From Paraeggerthella hongkongensis (GTDB taxonomy: Bacteria; Actinomycetota; Coriobacteriia; Coriobacteriales; Eggerthellaceae): DNA of 64,000 bases. Numbering within the stretch: position 1 is the stretch's first letter; each line of letters opens with the position of its first letter. Below the pieces are notes generated by a model. It saw only the letters and a list, made by a program, of their open reading frames with translations, was not told the DNA's origin and ran no database searches. Below are positions 16,267 to 25,374 of this stretch, piece after piece. Both the position numbers and the translations under genes were made by a program. The DNA lies in the NCBI RefSeq assembly GCF_003726035.1, contig NZ_QICD01000004.1, forward strand, positions 1-64,000, written 5' to 3'.

Positions 16267-17964
16267 CTACTCTAACGCCGTAATGGTCTTACGGGCTTCC
16301 TCAACGGTCGTCACGCCGGAAAGCACCAGTTCACGGCAGGAAGCTTCCATGGTTTTGAACGAGCCCGAACACTCGATGGCACCTTGCAGTTCCTCGCGCG
16401 TCGCACCTCCCGTGATCGAGGCGCGCAAAGCACGGTCGAGCGTCAATATCTCGAACACGCCGGTCCTTCCGCGATAGCCCGTTCCAAAGCACAGCGGACA
16501 ACCCGTCCCGCGGTAGAACTTGACGTGCGCGTCGTACGGAAGCCCGATCGCCTCGAACTCCTCAGGCTGAGGGTCGTACTCCTGCCGACAATGCGGGCAC
16601 ACCAAGCGAACCAGGCGCTGGGAGATGATGCCGCGAATGCCGCTTGCGATAAGGTACGGCTCGACGCCGATGTCGACCAGGCGATCGATCGTAGACGCAG
16701 CGTCGAACGTGTGCACGGTGGACAGAACCAGGTGCCCGGTGATAGCGGCGCGCATGGCTATTTCAGCCGTCTCGCCGTCGCGAATCTCGCCCACCGCCAC
16801 AATATCGGGATCTTGCCGCAAAATAGCGCGCAGACCGTTCGCGAACGTCATGCCCGTTTTCTCGTTGATCTGAACTTGGTTCACCCCGTCGATGTTGTAT
16901 TCCACGGGATCCTCGAGCGTAACCAAGTTCACCGAATCGGTATTGAGATGGCGGATCATGGTGTACATGGTGGAGCTTTTGCCGCTGCCCGTGGGCCCGA
17001 CGATCAGAACCATGCCGTTGTTCGAGCTGATCAGGCGATTGTATTTTTCCAGGTTCTCCCCGGTAAGGCCGATGCCCTGAGGATCGAACAGGCTGTCGTT
17101 TTTATCGAGCAGACGAATGACCACCGTCTCGCCGTGGATAGTGGGCAGCGCGTTGATGCGCAGGTCGATATCCTGCTTCTTCAGGCGAATGCTCGCGCGA
17201 CCATCCTGGGGAACGCGGCGCTCCGAGGTGTTCATACTGCCCATGATTTTAAGGCGCGAGATAACGGACGCCTGAAGTTCCTTCGGCACCGTCAGTATCG
17301 TTCGCAGCAAACCGTCGATGCGCATGCGCACGTGCAGGTCGGCTTCGCGCGGCTCGAGGTGAATGTCGCTCGCCCGCTCGGTCGCCGCGCGCTCGATGAT
17401 GCTGTTTACCAGGCGAACCGTGGGCGCCGACTGAGCGTCGGCATCGTCGCCGAGCGATGTAGCGGCAAACCCGTTGGACGAATCGTCCGCCGGGCGCGCG
17501 TCGCGCTTCATTTCCTCGATTGCACGGGCGGCGCCTTCGTTGCCGTACAGCGTCATAATGGCGCGCATGATGGCGTCGTGCATGGCAACCATGGGGACGA
17601 CGCGCTTGCGGGTGGCATGCTTCACCGCCTCAATGGCCATGAAGTTCAACGGATCGCTCATAGCCAGGTACACTTCGTCGGGCGTAGTGCGAACCGGCAC
17701 GACGTTGTACTGACGCGCGACGTTTTTTGACACCACGCGGCTCATCTCGGGGTCAAGATCAATCTGGGACAAATCGATGAACTCGACGCCCAACTGCATC
17801 TGCAGCGCCTCGATCACGCCCGCTTCCGTGATAACGCCCTCTGCAATAAGCTCGTCGCCAAGGCGGCGCTTGGTCGTCTTTTGTTGCAAGAGCGCATGCT
17901 CTATTTGCTCCTCGGTTACAAGGCCCGCGTCAAGCAGCACGTCTCCTAAGCGTTTGTAAGGCAT
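16267..17964 (-). CDS. pilB: PilB/GspE pilus extension ATPase
   Basis: Hexameric assembly motor. 565 residues, typical PilB length. N-terminal MshEN (GspE-N) domain at about 1-150, then the ATPase core: Walker A GPTGSGKSST, Asp box TLEDPVEY, Walker B DIVAVGEIRD and HTFDAASTIDRL. A four-Cys zinc motif (CPHC ... CPLC) lies near 455-500. The MshEN domain is known in other species to bind cyclic di-GMP in some members. Starts directly after the previous stop (TAAATG). Confidence 0.96.
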   Translation of the reverse strand: MPYKRLGDVLLDAGLVTEEQIEHALLQQKTTKRRLGDELIAEGVITEAGVIEALQMQLGVEFIDLSQIDLDPEMSRVVSKNVARQYNVVPVRTTPDEVYLAMSDPLNFMAIEAVKHATRKRVVPMVAMHDAIMRAIMTLYGNEGAARAIEEMKRDARPADDSSNGFAATSLGDDADAQSAPTVRLVNSIIERAATERASDIHLEPREADLHVRMRIDGLLRTILTVPKELQASVISRLKIMGSMNTSERRVPQDGRASIRLKKQDIDLRINALPTIHGETVVIRLLDKNDSLFDPQGIGLTGENLEKYNRLISSNNGMVLIVGPTGSGKSSTMYTMIRHLNTDSVNLVTLEDPVEYNIDGVNQVQINEKTGMTFANGLRAILRQDPDIVAVGEIRDGETAEIAMRAAITGHLVLSTVHTFDAASTIDRLVDIGVEPYLIASGIRGIISQRLVRLVCPHCRQEYDPQPEEFEAIGLPYDAHVKFYRGTGCPLCFGTGYRGRTGVFEILTLDRALRASITGGATREELQGAIECSGSFKTMEASCRELVLSGVTTVEEARKTITALE

Positions 17965-18540
17965 TTACGATCCTATTCTCAGTATGCTCATAGTGGTTTC
18001 GACAAGCGGTGCATCGGTCTTGGAGTCTTCATAGACGGCCACGGTGAAACCCCACTCGTTCTGTCCGGCCAAAACTTCATCGTAATCATCATATCTAGGG
18101 CGATATTCGATGTTCTCAACCTTTGGGATCAACCCGTATTCGCAAGGGACAAGCGCGGTCTCCTTCCCGTTCACCAGCGTAGTCAAAACAATGCCTGCGT
18201 CGTTGCTGACGATCCGGGACGAAGCCTTTGTCGAGGGGCTCGCAAACGAAGGATTGTCAAGGACGATTCGCGCGTCCGATCCTTCCACGGACAATGCGTA
18301 CGTGAGTTGGTCGCTCACCTCTTCAACCGCGCGAGCCAACATCGCATCGGCCTTCGTCTGTTTCGTGATGGCGGCATACGACGACAAAGCCGCCGACAAT
18401 CCAGCCGCGATGGCGATGCAAAGAAGTCCTAGGAAAACGATGCTCAACACATGTTCTCCCAGCATGAAGCCGCGCGTATCCCGCAGCCGCGCGGCTGCGG
18501 CAAGCCGCATGCATTGCATATGCCCCGACACGCGATTCAT
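17965..18540 (-). CDS. Minor prepilin-like protein
   Basis: 191 residues. A 24-residue basic leader ends RG|FMLGE: predicted cleavage after Gly24 with Glu at mature +5, followed by a hydrophobic helix HVLSIVFLGLLCIAIAAG. The remaining ectodomain is unassigned, with VLTTLVNGKETALVPCEYG in the middle. ATG overlaps the preceding stop (ATGA). Likely a minor pilin in the priming complex, inferred from signal and position. Confidence 0.8.
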   Translation of the reverse strand: MNRVSGHMQCMRLAAAARLRDTRGFMLGEHVLSIVFLGLLCIAIAAGLSAALSSYAAITKQTKADAMLARAVEEVSDQLTYALSVEGSDARIVLDNPSFASPSTKASSRIVSNDAGIVLTTLVNGKETALVPCEYGLIPKVENIEYRPRYDDYDEVLAGQNEWGFTVAVYEDSKTDAPLVETTMSILRIGS

Positions 18541-18890
18541 GAAAGATCCTCGGATCGATACTGCTCGTCTGCATACCGAATCAAAGACCCGTCTTCGGAA
18601 ACGTAAAGCTTCACCTTGATAGAGTCTCCTGCAACTTTGCCGCAGGCGATCTTCACTGAAGCGGATGCCCCTGTATCCTGATGCATGCCAGCTTCCTGCC
18701 GATACGAATCCAGAAGGCCGCTATGGCTGGCCGATACGGCGCTCGAAGAAGCCATGGCCATAGTGGCCAGCAGCGTAGCGCCCATAACCGCGATCAGCAT
18801 GGCAACCAGCACCTCGGCAAACGAGTCGCCGCGCTGATCGTCGCGGAGCCGGTAGAAGAAGCGACGGACGCGCATCATCGTCTTCTTCAT
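18537..18890 (-). CDS. Small minor prepilin-like protein
   Basis: 117 residues. Long basic leader (about 21 residues, 7 Arg) ending RG|DSFAE, keeping Glu at +5 but with Asp rather than Phe/Met at +1. The helix VLVAMLIAVMGATLLATMAMA resembles the PilV/GspI group. Small ectodomain. ATG overlaps the preceding stop and its own stop overlaps the next start, so the four prepilin-type genes are translationally chained. Confidence 0.75.
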   Translation of the reverse strand: MKKTMMRVRRFFYRLRDDQRGDSFAEVLVAMLIAVMGATLLATMAMASSSAVSASHSGLLDSYRQEAGMHQDTGASASVKIACGKVAGDSIKVKLYVSEDGSLIRYADEQYRSEDLS

Positions 18891-19480
18891 GAGGCACCGT
18901 CCGTTTTCTCCACCACAGCATGCTCATACGAAAAGCCCTTCAAAACGCCGCGCGCATCATACGTGGGTACGCACTGCATCGTAACCATCATGCTGTAGGG
19001 GCGCTTTTCGGTTGCCTCCGGATCCAAGGAGAGCTCAACCTTAATGGTAAGATCGGGATCTACGGTCAAAGTACCGGACACGGGAGGCAGGCCGATGCTT
19101 TCTGGAGTTATAACGATAGGTCGCTCGTACGGCCTCTCCCCGCAATACGCCTCCATCACATCCGCGCCGTTCTCTTCCCAAAACGCTTCTGCAAACGAAA
19201 GGGAGCTGGATTTCATGCGCGCATCTACGGGCTTTCCCGACGCGTCGTAAACAACCTCCAAATCAACTGCGCTCATCTGGTATCCAACAACTTGCGCCGC
19301 AGATCCTACGGCGAACTCCGCCTGCTGCAACTCCTTGTGAGTCTGCACCGCTTTCGCATTCACCGAAGCAGCCGTTATCACCACGGAGCCGACGATCGCG
19401 CAAATCAAGAAGAACACGAGCGCGATAACAAGGGAGGCGCCACGTTCGTCACGTAGGGTATGTTGAAGCAGGCGGCTCAT
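18887..19480 (-). CDS. PilX/GspK-like minor pilin
   Basis: 197 residues. N-terminal RG|ASLVIALVFFLICAIVG matches the PilX/GspK class, which typically lacks Glu at +5 and caps the pilus tip. Ectodomain of about 150 residues with a single Cys pair candidate (YCGERPY and MQCVPT). ATG overlaps the giant prepilin stop (ATGA). Tip-capping role is inferred from the family. Confidence 0.78.
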   Translation of the reverse strand: MSRLLQHTLRDERGASLVIALVFFLICAIVGSVVITAASVNAKAVQTHKELQQAEFAVGSAAQVVGYQMSAVDLEVVYDASGKPVDARMKSSSLSFAEAFWEENGADVMEAYCGERPYERPIVITPESIGLPPVSGTLTVDPDLTIKVELSLDPEATEKRPYSMMVTMQCVPTYDARGVLKGFSYEHAVVEKTDGAS

Positions 19481-22400
19481 GCCGCTTCCTTTACCGTAGG
19501 ATCGTCGGCATCCGCAGCACCCGGGGACGCATCCTCAGGTGCAGGTTCGGTTGACTGTGGTTGATCAGGGTCGGGAACAGGCTGCTGGTCGGAAGGACTT
19601 CGATCTACAGCAGCCGCCGAACGCTGATCGTTAGACCGCGAGGAGGCCTCAGCGAAGCCGCCAACGTTCGCGGCAAGCAGCGCCTGCGCGTGCTTGGTCT
19701 GACCACCTATCACATCCTTCTCTCCAAGCTCTTTTCTGTTCCCAACAGCATCGACGAAGTACACCTCCGTCCCAACCAGATGCTTTACTTGCCCGTAGCC
19801 GATATGGCTGCCCTTCGCAAAGCCGATGAGCGACCCTACGTACGAATCAACCGGACTTTCTGGTCCGATCGAGCGCAGGGAAAGGTCAGTATAGGAAACG
19901 GCGACCTTCTGACTGTTTTCAAGATAAGGGAACTGGCCGCTGAATCCAAACATGCCCAGCAATCCGCCCATCCTGACGCTCGCTTGGTCCTTCGAAGAAT
20001 CGAATCGAACGCTGGCCTGCAATGCGATTGCAAAGACCTCGCAGTCTTTCACTCCAACTTTTTCGTCGTCCTCTTCGCCGTCCTCGTCGGGTTCGTCCGA
20101 CTCCTTGGCATAACCCACCAAGCCGCCGATATTGAGAACGGGACCTCTGTAAGAGGGATACGAGTTCTTCATGATCACGGCGAGGTTCGCAGCAGAGCTG
20201 TCGGAAATATAGCAATCCTTCGCTTCGCCAACCAGCAGGCCAACGTTCGTCGTTCCATCCGTCACCGGGACGTCAAGGATCAGCGAAGGATCGGTTAAGC
20301 TGGGCTTTCCTTCGCCTGACACGGAGCAGTTTTCAATCGTGCATTCCTTAGCCAAACCCACTAAAAGACCTATGGATCCAACCCTGGTTATAACCAGTTC
20401 TTTTGAATCGCGATCCAGAGGATTCTGTTCAAACCCTACAATCTTGATATTCTTCAAAGTTGCATCGCTTGCCTTGGGGAATAGCCCCGCATAAGCCCCT
20501 ACGTCGCCTATACCCGACGCCAGCTGATAACCCGTTATCCGGTAAGTGCCCCCGTCATAAATCCCTTCGAACGCATGAGCGAAATTGTATTTCCGAGACG
20601 CGTCGCCGCCATTTGCAGCAGCCGACAAATCCACGTCGTGCGATTGGAGGAAGGCGTGCTTTACGTAATGCTCCTGCACGTCGTACGCAGACAGGCGCCC
20701 TATGAACTGATCCGCATGACGAACGTTCCAGGGGCTATCGATCTTCCCCCAACCGGTAGCCACGCTGCCATCAAGGCCGATTGCAGCTGCAAAATTCACG
20801 TTGTACCAATAGTCGTGTTTGTTCGCCCCAAGTCGGAACGGGTAGTGCAGCGTGTTTTTTTGAGACTGCCCCCAAACCGTACCGGGCGCTTTGTACACAT
20901 CGTACCGAACACCGTCAACAGAGAAGTCTACGTCGACCTTGCTCTCTTTCAGCGATGCCCAATTATCAGGGTTCTGCCCATTGCCGCCTTGCTGATACTC
21001 CGGCGCTTTCGCTCCGGTAGGCACCGCAACGTAGTACCCCCATGTGGCTATCTCGTTGTCTTTGGGCAGGTTTTCTACATACGTCGATCCATCAAGAACA
21101 CCGTAATAACCCGTCACTTTATTGCCATGGTCGAACTCAAGGTACATCAGGCCGACGGAATCCTTCGGAGCTTCCTTGTACTGCGCCTTCAGTTTGATCG
21201 CGCCATACGCAAGCTGCGAGTCCCAATCGCCCACCAGAGAATCCGAGGTAGGCATAATGATGAACGGGACGGATTGATAGGTACTGTCGCCTTCAACCTT
21301 CCAGCCCGTAGGCACGAAGCCCTCTTTGCTTGGAAGCGCTCGGATAGAGGCGTATGCTTCGTTGCCTTGAACGGTGTAGGGCACGTACTGAACATCGTAT
21401 CCGTCAAGGCGCTTGCCATTGTTATCACAATACTCGACAGCTCGATAGAAGAGGTAATCCCTCTCGGTAGACAGCTCGTAATCGGCGGACGAGGTTTTGC
21501 TGAGCGCGTAATCGCTGCTCGCGCCCGAACGCGACGACCTCACGTATGCCGACGGATTGCTCGACAAATAACCGTCGGACTTCTCGTACAGCCACAATTG
21601 CGCACTGGGTAATTCGGTATAGACCGTTACAGCGTCTAATCCTTTACCCCACGCAACAGCAGGCGTAGCCGTGTAATACACGCGCACGTCCCCTTGACGA
21701 GGGAATGCTCCGCTCGAAAGATTCAAGCTGCCGCCCTTGGTGGTCGCATTGTACAAAGCAACGGTAGAAGAGGCGCCGAACTCGTTTTCAAACGGCTGGC
21801 GGATCGGTGCACCCAAGTTCACGCCGCGCGATCCCGTTGTACGCCCATCCTTTAAATAATCGGCAACACGAGGTGCTAGTTGAGAGAAATACGCTTGAAC
21901 CTCATCTGCACGCGGCGTGGTGCGAATGTATATCTCATACCCATCGAAGTCTTGCTCAACCAAATCGTAAAGCTTGACGGTGTCGATGGTAAGCGAGGTT
22001 GTATCTTCACCTATCGAACTTACACACACCGCCAAATCTCTTCCAAGCTCAGTGTCTTCCCATGTCCAGATACCTTGATTCAAATACCCCGCACGCTCGC
22101 CATTGACCCATATTTCGTATATCTGATACTGATGTTGTTTACCACTTGGATAAAATTTGCCCCCGTTTTCCCATAACAGCGGACGACCAGAAGCGCCGGG
22201 GTTTCTCATGCTGCTTACATCTACGTAACTTGCACTATTAGACGTGTACGAACCCGTCAAAACAAATACGTTAGCCTGTTGCTGTTGAGCGTCCGCAAGC
22301 TTCACCCAGGCGCCCGAATACGACTGCCGCGTTGATTCGATATTCTCGGCAGCAAGCACTGAAGAGGTTTCTATCCCCGCCGCGCTGAGCTCAAACGTCG

Positions 22401-23622
22401 CCTCGGTCGACATCATGGAAATGCCCGTAACCGGCGGCTCGCCTGCAGTGGTGACCAGCTTCACCGAAGGATCGGCGTAGACACCCGATATATGAGCAGC
22501 GCGCGACTTTCCGCCATTGTTTTTAGCTTCAAGAGCAGGATTGGTTACTAAAACCGAAAGCTTCGCTACTTTTTCAGGCCACTTGAAATAGGCAGATGCC
22601 GTAGCGGGAACGGACGTTTTCTCCGAGCAGGAAACTCGCGCATCCGCGCGAATATCATCCGTCGAGCTCGACAAAGCACCGATCGTAGCAGCAAGGTCCC
22701 CTTGACCCCCATTCTTTTGCAGGACACGCTTTAAGTCGTTCAGATCGATTGCGAACACGTCAGCTTGAGCAGCATCACCCTTCAATTCCAGGGAATACAC
22801 CTTGGTTTCTTTGACGGTATTGGAGTTGGGCTTGGTTTCCGACCCTGCTTTCACGATGTACGAGGTCTCCGTCCCGTCAAGCCCTGAAATCGAAAGGACG
22901 CTCGAGCCTAAAGACACCGTCACTTCGGTTGAGGTTTTCCATTCGGGGTTTCTTGACAGATTTCTATCCTGCACGCACAACTCGCCGCTTTCGTTCAACC
23001 ATACCACGGGGTTTTGCAGAGCAAGTTCAGGAGTTGCCCCATGCGGAGTGGAATCGACGTATCCAATCATGTAATCGGCAGCCATGCGGGCGGCTCGGTC
23101 GCGTGATTGCCCCGCTTCATAGTACTCTTGCGCGGCATTCGTGCTATCGGGGGCAAAGCTGAAGAACCCGCTTTTTCCATCCGCGTAAAACACGCTGACC
23201 ACTGTCGCCGTGGTCACATTGAACTCTATGATGAAATCGCCCCGGCGAACGCTATCATCCACAGCAAGAGGAGGGATGATGCCGCTCTTTCGGGCTTGGT
23301 CAGCCGTAATGTAGAACGTGTTTTGGGCATCGGTCGGCCTCCCGTTGATCGTGCTGGGAAGATTCACGGCCTTGGTCCGGGCTAATCCCTCGGACTCGAC
23401 AATCGACCACCACGCGCCCGACACCTTCTTAGCTGTCATTTGGGATTGCGCAGCGTTTGCTACGGACTCGGCAGCGTTGTTCAGCTCGACCATGCGCATG
23501 TTGTTCTGAGCGCTTACGATAGAAGGGAACGCCAGTGCCGCAAGCACCAAAAGAATCGCTACCGACAGCAACAGCTCGGCAAGCGTAAACCCTTTCGTAT
23601 GCGCCTGATGCGCTTTTACCAA
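19477..23622 (-). CDS. Giant prepilin, putative pilus tip adhesin
   Basis: 1,381 residues, roughly tenfold a normal pilin. Residues 1-11 are a short leader ending KG|FTLAE (cleavage Gly11|Phe12, Glu at +5), followed by a standard pilin helix LLLSVAILLVLAALAFPS and stalk. The ectodomain contains an InlB-repeat-like segment (near PYTVQGNEAYASI and GFVPTGWKVEGD). Roughly residues 1000-1320 hold GLUG-type repeats (GLLVGLAKE, GLLVGEAKD, GGLVGYAKE, GGLLGMFG, GSLIGFAKG), suggesting a beta-solenoid. It ends in a Pro/Asp/Ala-rich acidic tail. Start is TTG with AGGGG upstream; no later start precedes the signal. First gene of the operon. Confidence 0.88.
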   Translation of the reverse strand: MVKAHQAHTKGFTLAELLLSVAILLVLAALAFPSIVSAQNNMRMVELNNAAESVANAAQSQMTAKKVSGAWWSIVESEGLARTKAVNLPSTINGRPTDAQNTFYITADQARKSGIIPPLAVDDSVRRGDFIIEFNVTTATVVSVFYADGKSGFFSFAPDSTNAAQEYYEAGQSRDRAARMAADYMIGYVDSTPHGATPELALQNPVVWLNESGELCVQDRNLSRNPEWKTSTEVTVSLGSSVLSISGLDGTETSYIVKAGSETKPNSNTVKETKVYSLELKGDAAQADVFAIDLNDLKRVLQKNGGQGDLAATIGALSSSTDDIRADARVSCSEKTSVPATASAYFKWPEKVAKLSVLVTNPALEAKNNGGKSRAAHISGVYADPSVKLVTTAGEPPVTGISMMSTEATFELSAAGIETSSVLAAENIESTRQSYSGAWVKLADAQQQQANVFVLTGSYTSNSASYVDVSSMRNPGASGRPLLWENGGKFYPSGKQHQYQIYEIWVNGERAGYLNQGIWTWEDTELGRDLAVCVSSIGEDTTSLTIDTVKLYDLVEQDFDGYEIYIRTTPRADEVQAYFSQLAPRVADYLKDGRTTGSRGVNLGAPIRQPFENEFGASSTVALYNATTKGGSLNLSSGAFPRQGDVRVYYTATPAVAWGKGLDAVTVYTELPSAQLWLYEKSDGYLSSNPSAYVRSSRSGASSDYALSKTSSADYELSTERDYLFYRAVEYCDNNGKRLDGYDVQYVPYTVQGNEAYASIRALPSKEGFVPTGWKVEGDSTYQSVPFIIMPTSDSLVGDWDSQLAYGAIKLKAQYKEAPKDSVGLMYLEFDHGNKVTGYYGVLDGSTYVENLPKDNEIATWGYYVAVPTGAKAPEYQQGGNGQNPDNWASLKESKVDVDFSVDGVRYDVYKAPGTVWGQSQKNTLHYPFRLGANKHDYWYNVNFAAAIGLDGSVATGWGKIDSPWNVRHADQFIGRLSAYDVQEHYVKHAFLQSHDVDLSAAANGGDASRKYNFAHAFEGIYDGGTYRITGYQLASGIGDVGAYAGLFPKASDATLKNIKIVGFEQNPLDRDSKELVITRVGSIGLLVGLAKECTIENCSVSGEGKPSLTDPSLILDVPVTDGTTNVGLLVGEAKDCYISDSSAANLAVIMKNSYPSYRGPVLNIGGLVGYAKESDEPDEDGEEDDEKVGVKDCEVFAIALQASVRFDSSKDQASVRMGGLLGMFGFSGQFPYLENSQKVAVSYTDLSLRSIGPESPVDSYVGSLIGFAKGSHIGYGQVKHLVGTEVYFVDAVGNRKELGEKDVIGGQTKHAQALLAANVGGFAEASSRSNDQRSAAAVDRSPSDQQPVPDPDQPQSTEPAPEDASPGAADADDPTVKEAA

Positions 23623-23667
23623 AGAAGCGCCCCTATCTCATTCGTTCAAGTTCTTAACTAATTGTGC

Positions 23668-23721
23668 TGGTATGATACCATCATCAGGCGTAAATGAGAC
23701 TACATCACTACGACAATTATA
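23668..23721 (-). promoter_or_regulatory. Candidate promoter/operator of pilus operon
   Basis: On the minus strand, TATAAT (plus 23716-23721) lies about 95 bp before the giant prepilin start; -35 match poor. Downstream of it is a perfect 13-bp palindrome TGGTATGATACCA (23668-23680), a possible repressor site between promoter and gene. Confidence 0.4.
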
Positions 23722-24016
23722 AAGAAGGTCAACGCTCGAACGAAATCGGTGCGAACGAGCGACCCGACCCCTCGAAGCGATCATAGAGTTTTGAGAAACA
23801 GGCTGATCCAACCTGCACTCATGGCGGTTTTACAGCGAAAAGCCCCTTCAAGAAACCGCTTGGCCGCAACCTCGTTTTTCGTGCGAAACCAAGTCGCCCG
23901 AGCAGTGGGGCTTCGCTCTGCGAACCCTCGACGCTCGGGCGACGCTGCATTGCAAGATGCTCGGGAGGTGCTGCGTTGCAGCATCGCTTTCAAGAACCTC
24001 GCGAAGAGCACAGCGG
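23722..24016. other. Structured non-coding stretch upstream of pilus operon
   Basis: GC-rich, no convincing gene. Contains an 11-bp inverted repeat GTCGCCCGAGC (23893-23903) / (23933-23943) and nearby copies of GATGCTCGGG/GATGCTG-type sequence that can form further hairpins. These could terminate the radical SAM gene, which stops at 24017. Confidence 0.4.
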
Positions 24017-25324
24017 CTAGCCGAAAATCAACTGTCGCTCCTCGCCAACCAAGGACGCGCGCGCTTGATCGCGCAAGTTGTTCACGCCGATGAAGAACTG
24101 GCGCATCATCACAACCATGAGATAGCGGCCCTTCGGCGTGAGCGTGAACTCATCAGGCGTATCGCGATCGAATGCGCCTGCCGCTTTCATGAAGCCAACC
24201 TCTACGGGAAGGCCACGTTCCACCGTGCATCCGAAATCGCGCTCGAACTGACGCTTGTCCAGCCTTAATCCGAACAGCTGCATCATGAAGCGGTATCGCA
24301 TGCGATCATGCTTCGAAAACTCCGTCTTTCCCATAAGCGACATACGGTCAGAAGCGATTGCGGCATTGTAGTCATTCACGCTGAACGTGTTTACGTACAG
24401 GTTCTTTCCCAGGTACGTGATACCGCCGCTGCCGATAGCCGGGTACTCCTCGTAGTCTACAACGTATTCGTCGATCATCGCACCATCGCCCGCAGCACCT
24501 GTACCGCGCTTATTGAACGTCCAAGCGCTTCCGTGCTCGAACAACGGATCGGAACCGCCGGCAAGCAGTTCGCTGATGATCTCGTAGAAACGCCGTTCAC
24601 GCTGATAATCAACCTTGCCAACCGTCCTGGCCAGAGAGCGCGCGACGCTCGGGGAGGCCATCAGCGGGTAGAACGTAGTTTGACTGGTCCCGCTTTCCAC
24701 TACGCGCTCGATGTCCTTGATCAGCACATCCTCGGTCTGTGCGGGGAAGTTGAAGATCATGTCCACGTTGAGCGACGTAAAGTACGGGCTGGCGTCTTGC
24801 ACGCGAGCCAAAATCTCGGCCGCGCTACCGTACTTGTCGTAGCGATCCATCTGCTTGAGCAGGTCGTCATCGAAGCTCTGAACGCCAACGCTCAAACGCT
24901 GAACGCGACCTTGCAGCTTGTCCAAGTAAGAAGGAATCAGATGATTCGGGTTCGTCTCGCTGGAAACCTCATTGATAGAGAACGTCTCGCGAGCAAGATC
25001 GATCGTGTCGCACAGCTCGTCGATCATGATGGTCGGCGTGCCGCCGCCCACATACAGGCTGTCGAAATCGTAGCCCAGATCTTTGAGCATCATCATTTCT
25101 TTGCGCATGCTTTGGAAGTACGGTACTGCGCGGTCCTCCGAAAACGGGAAGCGGTTGAACGAGCAGTACGGGCACAAGCGCTCGCAGAAAGGCACGTGCA
25201 TGTAGAGCATGTATTTCTGACCAGGCACGGGCGCCGGCACGCGGTGCTCGTCGGTGGGCTTGAGCTTCAAGTACTGGTTCGTGCATTGACGGACTACCGT
25301 CGTGAGCATGCGTTCAGATAACAT
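24017..25324 (-). CDS. Radical SAM enzyme, HemN/HemW family
   Basis: Anaerobic coproporphyrinogen oxidase-like protein. 435 residues. CERLCPYC at 47-54 gives the CxxxCxxC that holds the SAM-binding [4Fe-4S] cluster. YVGGGTPTI follows near 92-100, and SVGVQSFDD near 165 is the family's substrate-region motif. A C-terminal HemN-type domain ends near TPKGRYL. ATG preceded closely by GAGGAG. Could act in heme synthesis, heme delivery (HemW) or anaerobic heme breakdown (ChuW-like); the sequence alone does not separate these. Directly preceded by a strong terminator, see 25339-25368. Confidence 0.85.
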   Translation of the reverse strand: MLSERMLTTVVRQCTNQYLKLKPTDEHRVPAPVPGQKYMLYMHVPFCERLCPYCSFNRFPFSEDRAVPYFQSMRKEMMMLKDLGYDFDSLYVGGGTPTIMIDELCDTIDLARETFSINEVSSETNPNHLIPSYLDKLQGRVQRLSVGVQSFDDDLLKQMDRYDKYGSAAEILARVQDASPYFTSLNVDMIFNFPAQTEDVLIKDIERVVESGTSQTTFYPLMASPSVARSLARTVGKVDYQRERRFYEIISELLAGGSDPLFEHGSAWTFNKRGTGAAGDGAMIDEYVVDYEEYPAIGSGGITYLGKNLYVNTFSVNDYNAAIASDRMSLMGKTEFSKHDRMRYRFMMQLFGLRLDKRQFERDFGCTVERGLPVEVGFMKAAGAFDRDTPDEFTLTPKGRYLMVVMMRQFFIGVNNLRDQARASLVGEERQLIFG

Positions 25325-25338
25325 AAACTCCTCTGTCC

Positions 25339-25368
25339 AAAAAAAACCGCCGCCCTTTCGGACGGCGG
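25339..25368 (-). terminator. Intrinsic terminator between purD and radical SAM gene
   Basis: On the minus strand CCGCCGTCC-GAAA-GGGCGGCGG followed by eight T. The first base of the stem is only 7 bp beyond the purD stop, and the T run ends 15 bases before the next start codon. Confidence 0.92.
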
Positions 25369-25374
25369 AAACTT

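Noticed and set aside
23781-24011. Small leftward frame upstream of the pilus operon
   Set aside because: Basic low-complexity peptide in a hairpin-rich region, lacking a good ribosome site; treated as non-coding.
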